This document shows, piece after piece, positions 25,799-36,063 of a stretch of 64,000 nucleotides of DNA. The DNA lies in assembly GCF_003581615.1 (NCBI RefSeq), contig NZ_QXFH01000072.1, positions 310,001 to 374,000 on the forward strand, written 5' to 3'. The notes beneath the pieces were generated by a model. The model did no database searches, was not told where the DNA came from, and was given only the letters and a program-made list of their open reading frames with translations. Position numbers and translations under genes: made by a program. Origin of the DNA: Flagellimonas lutimaris (GTDB lineage Bacteria > Bacteroidota > Bacteroidia > Flavobacteriales > Flavobacteriaceae). Positions within the stretch are counted from its first letter, which is position 1, and each line of letters opens with the position of its first letter.

Positions 25799-27082
25799 TT
25801 GCGAAAACACCGTTCATTTAAGATCACCTCTCCTATACAAAGTAAGACTGCGCTGTTTCAATGGTCGAGAGGGCGGCAGGAAGTTGCTTGGTTAGATAGT
25901 AATTCACATCGAGACCCATATTCCAGTTTTGAAGCTTGCCTGGCCGTTGGGACTTCTCATGTAGTAACTGGTTTAAATGAGCTCCAAACCTTTATGGAGC
26001 ATGAAAAGGATTGGCTCTTTGGTTATTTCTCCTATGATTTTAAAAATGAGTTGGAAGAATTGATTTCCAATAACTTTGATGCTCTTGGATTCCCAGTGCT
26101 ACAGTTTTTTCAGCCCAATAAAATAATAATTGTTGATGAAGGACAGCTTCATTTTAAGTATTTAGAGGCCTTTGCCAACGAAATTGAGTCGGATTATGCC
26201 GAAATCACCAAGTATCGGTCAACCGATGCATCCAAAAAGGGAACTGACCCCATCAAAATTAAAATGCGAATCCATAAGGATGCCTATTTCGAAAAAACCA
26301 ATCAATTTCTGGAGCACATCCACCGAGGAGATATTTACGAAGCCAATTTTTGCCAGGAGTTTTATGCAGAAGACGTTTCTATTGATCCGTGGGAAACCTA
26401 TGGTAAGCTCAATGCGATATCCGAACCACCTTTTGCTGCATTTGTAAATTTAGATAACAGGTATTTGATGTGTGCTTCACCGGAACGTTATATCAAAAAA
26501 ATAGGTGAAAAAGTGATTTCCCAACCTATAAAAGGTACTGCGCCAAGAGGAAAGAATGAAGATGAAGACAAAAGAATCAAAATAGCATTGACCAAAGATG
26601 AAAAGGAGCGAGCAGAAAATATTATGATTACCGACCTTGTTCGCAACGATTTGTCCAAGAGTGCATTGAAAGGTTCAGTGCAAGTTGAAGAACTATGTAA
26701 GGCATACACTTTTAAGCAAGTACATCAATTGATCTCGACCATAGTTTCAACGGTTTCCAAGGATAAGAATCCAGTAGAGCTTATTAAAGAAACCTTTCCC
26801 ATGGGGAGTATGACGGGAGCTCCGAAAATTTCGGCGATGAAAATTATTGAGGAATTGGAAGAGACTAAACGGGGTTTGTATAGCGGTACAGTGGGGTACT
26901 TTGACCCAAACGGTAATTTCGACTTTAATGTTGTGATTCGAAGTATTTTGTACAACGCGACCAAAAAGTATGTGTCCTATTCTGTAGGAGGTGCCATAAC
27001 TTCAAAATCCAATCCGGAAAATGAATACCAAGAATGTTTGCTAAAAGCTAAAGCTATGCGAACGGTATTGGAAGAAGGCTAA
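25799..27082 (+). CDS. pabB: Aminodeoxychorismate synthase component I-like (anthranilate synthase component I family)
   Basis: Chorismate-using enzyme of 427 residues, probably making 4-amino-4-deoxychorismate for folate. Key segments are GDIYEANFCQEF, MCASPERYI, ISQPIKGTAPRG, ITDLVRNDLSKSA, and GSMTGAPKISAMKIIEELE. The Lys in PIKGT is characteristic of PabB, whereas TrpE has PIAGT. The start is TTG at 25799, because an in-frame stop lies two codons upstream and the next ATG would remove conserved N-terminal sequence. The glutaminase partner (PabA/TrpG) is not in this window. tilS follows after 23 bases. Confidence 0.88.
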   Translation: MRKHRSFKITSPIQSKTALFQWSRGRQEVAWLDSNSHRDPYSSFEACLAVGTSHVVTGLNELQTFMEHEKDWLFGYFSYDFKNELEELISNNFDALGFPVLQFFQPNKIIIVDEGQLHFKYLEAFANEIESDYAEITKYRSTDASKKGTDPIKIKMRIHKDAYFEKTNQFLEHIHRGDIYEANFCQEFYAEDVSIDPWETYGKLNAISEPPFAAFVNLDNRYLMCASPERYIKKIGEKVISQPIKGTAPRGKNEDEDKRIKIALTKDEKERAENIMITDLVRNDLSKSALKGSVQVEELCKAYTFKQVHQLISTIVSTVSKDKNPVELIKETFPMGSMTGAPKISAMKIIEELEETKRGLYSGTVGYFDPNGNFDFNVVIRSILYNATKKYVSYSVGGAITSKSNPENEYQECLLKAKAMRTVLEEG

Positions 27083-27105
27083 GGGTTAATTTGTAAATTC
27101 GCGTC

Positions 27106-28413
27106 ATGTTCCCAAAGTTCAAAGAGCACATTAGCAACAAAATGCCTTTCCTAAAAGGAAAGAAGCTGCTATTGGCCTGCAGCGGAGGTGCGGATAGTGT
27201 AGTGTTGGCTCATTTGTGTGTCGCAGCTAACTTAGACATTGCATTGGCCCATTGTAATTTTAATCTTCGAGGCGAAGAGAGCGATGGTGATGAAGATTTT
27301 GTACGCGAATTGGAATCTAAAATTGGAGTTGAGGTTTATGTAAAGACTTTCGATACCAAGCAATATGTCGAAACACATCGAGGTTCAGTACAAATGGCAG
27401 CAAGGGAACTGCGCTATCAATGGTTTGATGAACTTTTAAAAACCAAAGGTTTTGATTATGTGCTGACCGCCCACCATGCCGATGACAGTTTGGAGACCTT
27501 CCTGATTAACTTATCTCGTGGAACGGGCATCGATGGTCTTTCTGGAATCCCCGAAGTGAATGAACAAGTGGTTCGTCCTTTGCTCCCTTTTTCTCAAGAG
27601 GAGATTGTTGAGTATGCCACTTCAGAAAGTATTGAATGGCGAGAAGATAGTAGCAATGCGAGTTCCAAATATCTTAGGAACAAGATTCGTCATCAAATTG
27701 TACCGATTTTAAAGGAATTGCATCCTACTTTTTTGCAAAACTTCCTGAACACCCAAAATCATTTACAGCAAACCAACGATTTGGTCGTCAATAATTTAAA
27801 TGAGTTAAAGGCTAAATTGTTTGAGCCGAGGGATGGAGCCATCAAAATAAACATTGCAGAACTGGAACAGTTACAGCCCTTGGAGTCGTACCTGTATGGA
27901 TTGTTTAAAGATTACGGTTTTACGGAATGGGAAGATGTAAAAGCCCTATTGACCGCAATGAGTGGAAAGCAAGTAGTTTCCAAAACCCATCTATTGCTCA
28001 AGGATAGGGATTGCCTTATTCTTTCTGAAATAAAAAATAGGGTAAGCCAAACATACCCTGTCTATATAGATGAAACTGCGTCCGAGTCGCCCATCACACT
28101 AAAACTGGAGAACGTTAAAAACCTTGAAAACCAAGATCAAAATGTCGTCTTTTTGGATAAGGAAAAGTTAAACTTTCCGTTAGTGTTAAGGAATTGGGAA
28201 AAAGGCGACTATTTTTATCCTTTTGGCATGAAGGGGAAAAAGAAACTATCCAAGTTTTTCAAAGACGAGAAAATGGATGTAATTTCCAAAGAAAAACAAT
28301 GGTTGCTCTGCTCGGACAATGAAATTGTTTGGGTTGTGGGCAAAAGAGCCGACGAACGATTCAAGGTTGAGGATTCAACCCAACAAATAATAAAGATTAC
28401 ACTGCACACATGA
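27106..28413 (+). CDS. tilS: tRNA(Ile)-lysidine synthase TilS
   Basis: Converts C34 of the CAU-anticodon tRNA-Ile to lysidine, so that it reads AUA instead of AUG. It has 435 residues. The ATP pyrophosphatase P-loop is LACSGGADSVVL near residue 25. AHCNFNLRGEESDGDEDFV and LTAHHADDSLETFLINLSRGTGIDGLSGIP are characteristic of TilS, and a C-terminal tRNA-binding domain ends with FYPFGMKGKKKLSKFFKDEKMD. It is an essential housekeeping gene. It overlaps dsbD by 4 bases (ATGA). Confidence 0.96.
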   Translation: MFPKFKEHISNKMPFLKGKKLLLACSGGADSVVLAHLCVAANLDIALAHCNFNLRGEESDGDEDFVRELESKIGVEVYVKTFDTKQYVETHRGSVQMAARELRYQWFDELLKTKGFDYVLTAHHADDSLETFLINLSRGTGIDGLSGIPEVNEQVVRPLLPFSQEEIVEYATSESIEWREDSSNASSKYLRNKIRHQIVPILKELHPTFLQNFLNTQNHLQQTNDLVVNNLNELKAKLFEPRDGAIKINIAELEQLQPLESYLYGLFKDYGFTEWEDVKALLTAMSGKQVVSKTHLLLKDRDCLILSEIKNRVSQTYPVYIDETASESPITLKLENVKNLENQDQNVVFLDKEKLNFPLVLRNWEKGDYFYPFGMKGKKKLSKFFKDEKMDVISKEKQWLLCSDNEIVWVVGKRADERFKVEDSTQQIIKITLHT

Positions 28414-30389
28414 GATCATTAGTACTGTTTTTAGGACTATTCTTCATCAATCTAATCACTTTTGCACAAACGGATGAGAATCCTGCAGTTTGGAGCCACG
28501 AAGTACATAAATTATCCGATACGGAATTCGAGTTAGTGTTCAAAGGTAAAATCATGGACGGCTGGCATGTGTATTCACAATACACTGCCGAAGGAGGCTC
28601 TCTACCTAGTGAATTTACTTTTGAAAAAGCTGGTGTAGACTACGAACTCATCGGTGAAACTGAAGAAAGTGAAACTATAAAAGAGTATAGCGATATTTTT
28701 GAAGTAGAGGAGACGTTCTTTAAGAAAGAGGCCATCTTCACACAGAAAATAAAATTGCTAAATCCTGAAGTCAACCAAATTTCAGTAAACCTGTTTTATC
28801 AGATTTGCAAGGAAGTGTGTCTTCCTGTTGATGAATTTTTTCAGATTTCGTTGGATGGAAGTGGGTTTGTGGCAGAAGAAACATCCTTGGACGAACGAAG
28901 TGTCGCCCTGGGGGAATCGCTCAAGGTTGATTTAAAAAACAAAACCCTCTTGAATCAATCCGGAGTGACGGATTCCGAAGGAAAATCCAATCTATGGGTG
29001 ATTTTTGGTCTTGGTTTCATTGGTGGGCTAATTGCATTGTTGACGCCCTGCGTTTTCCCCATGATTCCGTTAACAGTTTCCTTTTTCACCAAACAATCAC
29101 AGAACAAGTCCAAGGGAATAGCCAATGCGCTGTTATATGGATTCTTCATCGTATTAATTTATTTCTTGTTGAGTTTGCCTTTCCATTTGTTCAATTCGGT
29201 AGACTCACAAATATTGAACACCATAGCCACGAATATTTGGCTCAATGTGTTCTTCTTTGTGATTTTTGTATTCTTTGCCTTTTCGTTTTTCGGCTATTAC
29301 GAATTGACCTTGCCCAGTTCTTGGGCCAATAAAATGGATTCGGCCTCATCCAAAGTAGGAGGGGGATTAGGTATCTTTTTTATGGCGTTGACCTTGGCCA
29401 TCGTGTCATTCTCATGTACTGGACCAATTTTGGGCGGACTTTTAGGAAGTACAACCCTTGCGGAAGGTAATGTGGCGACTAATTTAACTTCTGGGATGGT
29501 TGGCTTTGGTTTGGCCTTGGCTTTGCCATTTGCTCTGTTCGCTATGTTTCCGGCTTGGTTGAACTCCTTGCCAAAATCCGGCGGATGGATGACCACAGTT
29601 AAGGTGGTACTTGGCTTTTTGGAGCTGGCTTTGGCCTTTAAATTCTTGTCCAATGCAGATTTGGTTGGTAACTGGGGCATCTTTAAAAGAGAAATATTTA
29701 TAGGTATCTGGGTGGTACTCTTTATTTTGATGACTTTATATCTTTTCGGAATCTTCAGGTTCCCGCATGATGGACCTAAAAAGAATCTTTCACCTGCCAG
29801 AAAATTAACGGGAATAGCAAGTTTGGCTTTTACCGTTTATTTGGTTCTGGGACTTTTCAATATCAGTAACTTGAAACTACTTAGTGGATTTCCACCACCA
29901 AGCTTTTACAGTGTTGTGGAAACGGAAAGTGATTGTCCTTTAGGTTTAGATTGCTTTAAGGATTTTGAAGAGGGTGTAGCTTATGCACAAGAAGCAAACA
30001 AACCTATTTTACTCGATTTTACGGGATGGGCCTGCGTTAACTGCAGAAAAATGGAAGAAAACGTTTGGAGCGACCCTAGTGTTTATCCAATCCTAAAAGA
30101 AGACTACGTGTTGATTTCCCTTTATGTGGATGATAGAAAGGAGCTTCCTGAATCAGAGCAATTCGATTTTAAATTTGATAGCGGTAGAGTAAAAGCCATT
30201 GAGACCATAGGTCAAAAATGGGGAACATTCCAAACCGTTAATTTTAATGCAGCATCACAGCCGTATTATGTGTTGCTTTCCCCAAACTTGGAAATTTTGA
30301 ACGAGGCGGTTCAATATGTTGATGTCGAGACCTATGAAACATGGTTAAAGTCTGGTTTGGAAAAACACCAACTTTCCATGAACAAATAA
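28410..30389 (+). CDS. dsbD: DsbD-family thiol:disulfide interchange protein
   Basis: Carries reducing power from the cytoplasm to the periplasm for protein disulfide reduction and cytochrome maturation. Order in the 659-residue protein: signal peptide (1-20), periplasmic N-terminal domain with Cys pair FYQICKEVCLPVDEF at about 130, a membrane domain of about eight helices with TPCVFPMIPLTV and SFSCTGPILGG (the two redox cysteines), then a C-terminal periplasmic thioredoxin domain with WACVNCRKMEENVW. E. coli DsbD has CVACK at the last site. The gene overlaps tilS by 4 bases. Its partners are not visible here. Confidence 0.92.
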   Translation: MRSLVLFLGLFFINLITFAQTDENPAVWSHEVHKLSDTEFELVFKGKIMDGWHVYSQYTAEGGSLPSEFTFEKAGVDYELIGETEESETIKEYSDIFEVEETFFKKEAIFTQKIKLLNPEVNQISVNLFYQICKEVCLPVDEFFQISLDGSGFVAEETSLDERSVALGESLKVDLKNKTLLNQSGVTDSEGKSNLWVIFGLGFIGGLIALLTPCVFPMIPLTVSFFTKQSQNKSKGIANALLYGFFIVLIYFLLSLPFHLFNSVDSQILNTIATNIWLNVFFFVIFVFFAFSFFGYYELTLPSSWANKMDSASSKVGGGLGIFFMALTLAIVSFSCTGPILGGLLGSTTLAEGNVATNLTSGMVGFGLALALPFALFAMFPAWLNSLPKSGGWMTTVKVVLGFLELALAFKFLSNADLVGNWGIFKREIFIGIWVVLFILMTLYLFGIFRFPHDGPKKNLSPARKLTGIASLAFTVYLVLGLFNISNLKLLSGFPPPSFYSVVETESDCPLGLDCFKDFEEGVAYAQEANKPILLDFTGWACVNCRKMEENVWSDPSVYPILKEDYVLISLYVDDRKELPESEQFDFKFDSGRVKAIETIGQKWGTFQTVNFNAASQPYYVLLSPNLEILNEAVQYVDVETYETWLKSGLEKHQLSMNK

Positions 30390-30471
30390 TTGATATTTGT
30401 CAATATATTTTTTTAGTCATATAAGAAAATAGTTATACCTTAGGATGGACTAATTGACTTAACCCTTCTTC

Positions 30472-32859
30472 GTGAAAAAATACAAAAAGGTACTTCTTGT
30501 ACTCGCAGGACTGCTTCTACTTGTAATTATTGGCATTGCCATATTTGTAAATAGCCTTAAGCCGGATTATGGAGGGGAAAAGTCCCTACCTGGTATTTCC
30601 AATGAGGTAACAACTTATTTTGACACCTACGGAATTCCACATATTTATGCGGATAACGAGCCAGATGCAATGAGAGCATTGGGTTATGTACATGCGCAGG
30701 ACCGCTTGTGGCAAATGGAATTGCTTCGCCGAGTTGCAAAAGGAAGGCTTTCCGAGGTTTTTGGTGAGGATATGATTAAAACAGATAAGTTTTTTCTTAC
30801 AATGGGTATAGATGACCATACAAAATCAACCGTATCAAATCTCGATAAACAAAGTGAAACCATAGTGCTTGCCCAAGCCTATTTGGATGGCATTAATGAG
30901 TTTATTAAAAATGGGCCAACACCCGTCGAATTTTATTTGACCGGTTTGGAAAAGGAACCCTTCACCATTGAAGATGTGTACAATGCTGTGGGATATATGG
31001 CCTTCAGTTTTGCAATGGCACACAAAACAGACCCATTGTTGACCAGTATGCGAAACAAATTGGGTGAAGAGTACATGGAGGATTTGGCTATAAACTCGGA
31101 CACTTCTACCGTTTGGATCAAAAATTACAAAGGTTTCAAAACGGATACTTTGGGAACCAATATCACAGCAAGTGTAACATCGGCTTTGGATAAACTCCCT
31201 ATTCCACAGTTCGAAGGAAGTAATAGCTGGGTAATCGCTCCACAAAAAACAAAAAATGGCAAGGTTATATTTGCAAACGACCCACATATTGGTTTTGCGC
31301 AACCATCTGTTTGGTACGAGGCCCATGTGAGCACTCCAAGGTATGAGAAATATGGATATCATTTAGCCGGTGTACCTTTTCCATTGCTTGGTCACGACCG
31401 AAAATTAGCCTATGGCTTAACTATGTTCGAGAATGATGATATCGACTTTTATTACGAAGAATCCAATCCATCGGACAGCACTAAATACAAAACCGCAGAG
31501 GGTTGGAAGGACTATGAATTTGTAAACAAAACCATAAAAGTAAAAGATGGGGAGGATGTGGCCTTTACCTATAAAAAAACACATCATGGACCTGTTTTAA
31601 ACAATATAGCGGATCAAATTTCCGGGGAAAGACCAATCGCCATGTCCTGGATTTATACAAAACCCAAAAACATGGTGATGCATGCACTTTACGGCATTAG
31701 CCATGCGGCAAACATGAAAGAGTTTAAAAGCGCTTTACCCAACATCCATGCACCAGGGCTTAATGTAATGTATGGTGATGCAGAGGGCAATGTGGCATGG
31801 TGGGCCACGGCAAAACTGTACCAGATGCCGGACAGTGTCTCTACCAAATTTGTTTTGGATGGAGCATCGGGAGAAGAAGAGCCGCTACGTTATTTAGATT
31901 TTTCAGAAAATCCAATGGCTGAAAATCCGCCCTGGAACTATGTGTATTCCGCCAACAATCAACCCGATTCTATTGCGGGAATGCTATATCCGGGATATTA
32001 TCTTCCCGAAAATCGAGCTAAAAGAATAGTACAGTTGTTGGATGCCAAGGATGACTGGGATAAAGAGTCAATATCCGAAATGATATTGGACGTTACCTCC
32101 CCGGTAAATACAGAAGTGGTTTCCGAATTAATAAAACTATTTGATGTTACCCACTTGGACAGTGAGCAATTGGTGCTGTTGGATTCGTTAAAGAATTGGA
32201 ATGGTAAATACTCGTTAAATACAACCAGTCCAGTGATTTACCATAGGACATTATATTATATGGTCAAGAATACCATGGAAGATGAATTGGGCCCCGAAAT
32301 GTTCAAACAATTCTTATCGACCCATTTATTTAAAAGACAAATTGCTTGGGGGTCTAGCATGCAGAGTGGAGAATGGTGGGACAATGTCAATACTCCAGAT
32401 GTTGTCGAAACAAGGCAGGATATTGTTATGAAATCTTTTGCCGATGCATGGAATTCCCTTGTAAAGGATTTTGGTGAAGATTCAAGTCAGTGGACTTGGG
32501 ATAGAGTGCATACTTTGGAGCATCAGCATCCATTCGGGCAAGTGGAATCTTTAAGAAAGTATTTCAATGTGGGTCCGTTCCCTGTTGAAGGTACACGAGA
32601 GGTTATCAATAACCTATCATTTCCCTATGATGACACAGGATTTTACAAAGTAAGTTCAGGTCCATCAACTAGGCGTATCATTGATTTTTCCGATGTCGAG
32701 AACAGTATTAGCATATTGCCAACCGGGCAATCAGGAAATCCTTTGAGTGAACACTATGAAGATCAAGCTGAAATGTATGTCAATGGAAAATTTCGCAAAA
32801 TGATGATGAATAAAAAGGAAATAGAAGAAACCGCGGCCTCTATTTTAATCTTCCGTTAA
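30472..32859 (+). CDS. Penicillin acylase family (Ntn-hydrolase) protein
   Basis: Secreted or membrane-anchored N-terminal nucleophile hydrolase of 795 residues. Family members cleave amide bonds in beta-lactams, acyl-homoserine lactones or other N-acyl compounds. An N-terminal hydrophobic segment (residues 7-27) exports it. The precursor is normally cut before the nucleophilic Ser, which appears as Ser250 in EGSNSWVIAP, giving alpha and beta chains. Other conserved segments are ANDPHIGF, YGLTMFENDDIDFYYE and the region around EHQHPFGQV. The start is GTG at 30472, which places the signal segment right. Quorum-quenching activity is possible but not shown by sequence. Confidence 0.88.
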   Translation: MKKYKKVLLVLAGLLLLVIIGIAIFVNSLKPDYGGEKSLPGISNEVTTYFDTYGIPHIYADNEPDAMRALGYVHAQDRLWQMELLRRVAKGRLSEVFGEDMIKTDKFFLTMGIDDHTKSTVSNLDKQSETIVLAQAYLDGINEFIKNGPTPVEFYLTGLEKEPFTIEDVYNAVGYMAFSFAMAHKTDPLLTSMRNKLGEEYMEDLAINSDTSTVWIKNYKGFKTDTLGTNITASVTSALDKLPIPQFEGSNSWVIAPQKTKNGKVIFANDPHIGFAQPSVWYEAHVSTPRYEKYGYHLAGVPFPLLGHDRKLAYGLTMFENDDIDFYYEESNPSDSTKYKTAEGWKDYEFVNKTIKVKDGEDVAFTYKKTHHGPVLNNIADQISGERPIAMSWIYTKPKNMVMHALYGISHAANMKEFKSALPNIHAPGLNVMYGDAEGNVAWWATAKLYQMPDSVSTKFVLDGASGEEEPLRYLDFSENPMAENPPWNYVYSANNQPDSIAGMLYPGYYLPENRAKRIVQLLDAKDDWDKESISEMILDVTSPVNTEVVSELIKLFDVTHLDSEQLVLLDSLKNWNGKYSLNTTSPVIYHRTLYYMVKNTMEDELGPEMFKQFLSTHLFKRQIAWGSSMQSGEWWDNVNTPDVVETRQDIVMKSFADAWNSLVKDFGEDSSQWTWDRVHTLEHQHPFGQVESLRKYFNVGPFPVEGTREVINNLSFPYDDTGFYKVSSGPSTRRIIDFSDVENSISILPTGQSGNPLSEHYEDQAEMYVNGKFRKMMMNKKEIEETAASILIFR

Positions 32860-32965
32860 CCCAGAAAGGGTTTTCATCAATTCAAATTAGGGTATTCATC
32901 AAAAGGAAACTCTTTTTGTAATGAGATTGGTTACTTTTTCAGTCTCATTCAATTAGAAATTCCAT

Positions 32966-34501
32966 ATGCTCATCAAAGTTTACGGTAGTGCTGTTTTTGG
33001 CATTGAGGCAAGCACTATTGTTGTGGAGGTTAACATAGACAAAGGTATTGGATACCACTTGGTAGGACTGCCAGATAATGCCATTAAGGAAAAGTAATTA
33101 CCGTATTGCCGCTGCGCTTCAAAACAATGATTATAGAATTCCAGGAAAGAAAATAACCATCAATATGGCGCCCGCCGATTTAAGAAAGGAGGGTTCAGCC
33201 TACGATTTGACCTTGGCAATTGGAATATTGGCCGCATCGAATCAAATTCGTTCAGATAGCATTGATAAATACTTGATAATGGGTGAGCTTTCTTTGGATG
33301 GAAGTCTACAACCCATAAAAGGAGCTTTGCCCATTGCCATAAAAGCGCGCGAAGAAGGTTTTGAAGGCTTTATTCTGCCCAAAGAAAATGCGAATGAAGC
33401 TGCTGTTGTAGACGGCCTTAAGATATATGGAGCCGAAAATATTAAAGAGGTTATTGACTTTTTTGATGTAGATGCCCCTTTGGAGCAAACACATATAGAT
33501 ACAAGAAAAGAATTTCAGGAGCACCTTCATTTACCAGAGTTTGATTTTGCCGATGTAAAAGGCCAGGAAAGTATAAAAAGATGCATGGAAATAGCTGCGG
33601 CAGGTGGGCATAATATTATTTTAATTGGTCCGCCGGGTGCAGGAAAGACGATGTTGGCCAAAAGACTACCCTCTATTTTACCGCCCATGACGCTACATGA
33701 GGCTTTGGAAACCACCAAAATACATAGTGTTGTGGGTAAGGTCAAGAATAAAGGTTTGATGAGTCGACGACCTTTTAGAAATCCGCATCATACAATAAGT
33801 AGTGCCGCTCTAGTAGGGGGAGGGAGTTATCCACAGCCGGGTGAGATTTCGTTGTCGCACAATGGTGTTTTATTTTTAGATGAGCTACCCGAGTTTGAAC
33901 GTCGGGTACTCGAAGTAATGCGACAACCTATGGAGGATAGGGAAGTAACCATTGCCCGCGCACAATTTACGGTTACTTATCCCAGCAGTTTTATGTTGGT
34001 GGCCAGTATGAATCCCAGTCCCGGAGGATACTTTAATGACCCTGATGCCCAGTCACCTCTTCTCCCGCAGAAATGCAACGCTATCTGGGTAAAATTTCAG
34101 GTCCATTGTTGGACAGAATCGACATCCATATTGAAGTAACCCCGGTTCCCTTTGATAAATTATCCGAAGAACGAAAAGGGGAAAGCAGCGTTGTAATAAG
34201 AAAAAGGGTCGAAGCTGCTCGAGAGTTTCAAACCCAAAGATTTGAGAAGGTTGAAGGCATCCATTACAATGCTCAAATGAGCACCAAACATATTAGGGAA
34301 TTTTGTAAGCTCAACGAATCCTCCAAAAACCTTTTAAAAGATGCCATGCAACGCTTGAACCTTTCTGCTAGGGCTTATGACCGAATTTTAAAAGTGTCCC
34401 GTACCATTGCCGACCTAGAACAATCTGAACAGGTGGTGGAAAACCACATTTCTGAAGCTATCCAATACCGAAGCTTGGATAGGGAAGGTTGGCTGGGCTA
34501 A
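32966..34501 (+). pseudogene. comM/yifB magnesium-chelatase-like ATPase, broken by two frameshifts
   Basis: YifB/ComM is an AAA+ ATPase related to the magnesium chelatase subunit that helps integrate foreign DNA during transformation. The reading frame begins MLIKVYGSAVFGIEASTI, then ends early at a TAA (33095-33097): an extra A in the run at 33090-33093 shifts the frame. The central ATPase continues in the next frame, with Walker [14 protein letters not shown] and FLDELPEF, up to about 34050. There one C is missing from an expected CCCC, and the C-terminal part ([22 protein letters not shown] onward) returns to the first frame. The two indels compensate, so about 320 codons in between stay readable. 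Either this is a real decaying gene or two homopolymer errors in the assembly. Confidence 0.88.
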
Positions 34502-34503
34502 CT

Positions 34504-35931
34504 CTAATTGAACCTTTTGATTAAATTATAAGTGAAGGTTATCATTTCCTTGTAGTTCTCTTTGCCTATTTTTTCATCAATGCCATGGAATCTTGTCATG
34601 CTATCCGGTCCTATTCGTAAAGGGTAGAATCGGTACACATCATCTGAAACATCATAAAAATATCGAGCATCTGTTCCACCGCCAATTAAGCCAGGAACTA
34701 CAACTGCTTCTGGGAATACCGAACGTATTGTTTTTTCAAGATTTTTAAAGGCATCGGAATCTATGCCTGAAACAGGAGAAGGGTTTGTGGAAAAACCGGC
34801 AATTTCAACCTTGATTCCATCACCAATGGTTTCTTGGATGTGTTCTTTTACCGATTCAACGGTCTCTCCTGGCAAAATCCTGAAATTGATGGTCGCTTTC
34901 CCCACGGTTGGAATTACATTATCCTTAACCCCACCTTCAATTATAGTTGGTGCTGTGGTGGTATGGGCATTAAGTGCTTTTAGTACAGGGGCTTTAAAAA
35001 GCCAAGGGTTGGCAAAGGCCATTCTTTTAAAAAAGGGCATTTCTGCACCCATATATTCAAATTGATAATCGATAGGCTTTACCATTTTATAAGGTAGTTG
35101 ATTGTCTTCAAGGTCCACAATAGCTTGTGCCAACATACCAAGTGTATTGTCTTCCGGAGGGGCAGAACTATGCCCTCCGGTGGTTTCCACAATAAGGTTG
35201 AAGGATACATAGCCTTTTTCTGCCAAGTTTATCATGGCAACAGTCTTGTCAAAATCGGGAACCATATTCTGTGCCAAAAAACCACCTTCGTCCAAGGCCA
35301 TTGCAGCGTGAACCCCTTGTTTTTTTAAATGGGCTGCGATGGCTTTAGCACCATTACTGCCTCCTAATTCTTCATCATGTCCAAATGCCAAATAAATGGT
35401 CTGTTTCGGTGTAAACGATTCCTGCAGTAATACTTCTACAGATTCCATAAGTGCCATTAGGGAGCTTTTATCATCCATGGTCCCCCTTCCAATAATGTGC
35501 GTATCGGTAATGGCTCCTTCAAACGGGCCTGCCTCCCATGCGTCAAGGGTCGGTTGGTCCACCGGCACTACATCTTGGTGGGAGAGTAGGATTATCGGTT
35601 TTTGGGATGAATCGGAACCTTCCCATTTGTACAGCAGACTGTAATCGTTGATTTTTTCCAGCGTCAGTTTTTCGTGTATCAAGGGGTAAGTATCTTTTAA
35701 AAATTGATGAAAGCCATTGAATGCTGTAGAATCGGGAATGGCATCCTCGCTAAAGGAAATAGTTTTGAATTGAACGGCTTTGGAAAGGTTTTGGAAAGCC
35801 ATTTCCGGAAACTTCATTGTTGCCAATGGTTCGGGGTCAACTTGTTTTGACTTTAACGATAATGTATTGAAAACTAATATTCCGCCTAACACAACAATAA
35901 TGGCAGCAATGGCAATAATTAATTTTTTCAT
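34504..35931 (-). CDS. M20-family metallopeptidase (PM20D1-like)
   Basis: Zinc-dependent amidohydrolase or peptidase of 475 residues. The N-terminus is a signal or anchor segment (IIAIAAIIVVLGGILVF). Metal ligands are in LLSHQDVVPVDQ (His), GRGTMDDKSSLMAL (Asp), FGHDEELGGSNG (Glu pair), GGTDARYF (Asp) and FHGIDEKIGKENY (His). The architecture with a large dimerisation domain in the middle resembles the N-acyl-amino-acid hydrolase PM20D1 and carboxypeptidase S. It probably acts in the periplasm on peptides or N-acyl amino acids. It is convergent with comM (2 bases between stops). The transglycosylase gene lies upstream on the same strand, 132 bases away. Confidence 0.88.
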   Translation of the reverse strand: MKKLIIAIAAIIVVLGGILVFNTLSLKSKQVDPEPLATMKFPEMAFQNLSKAVQFKTISFSEDAIPDSTAFNGFHQFLKDTYPLIHEKLTLEKINDYSLLYKWEGSDSSQKPIILLSHQDVVPVDQPTLDAWEAGPFEGAITDTHIIGRGTMDDKSSLMALMESVEVLLQESFTPKQTIYLAFGHDEELGGSNGAKAIAAHLKKQGVHAAMALDEGGFLAQNMVPDFDKTVAMINLAEKGYVSFNLIVETTGGHSSAPPEDNTLGMLAQAIVDLEDNQLPYKMVKPIDYQFEYMGAEMPFFKRMAFANPWLFKAPVLKALNAHTTTAPTIIEGGVKDNVIPTVGKATINFRILPGETVESVKEHIQETIGDGIKVEIAGFSTNPSPVSGIDSDAFKNLEKTIRSVFPEAVVVPGLIGGGTDARYFYDVSDDVYRFYPLRIGPDSMTRFHGIDEKIGKENYKEMITFTYNLIKRFN

Positions 35932-36063
35932 GATTGGTTTTTTAAAAAGATTGGTGTTTAGATGGTTTTTTTGTGCTCATTCTAAAAAATGGCATGCACA
36001 AATTATGCAAAAAAACATAGCTAGGTGATTTTATGTTGAAGAATAATGAACGATAAAACCTTC

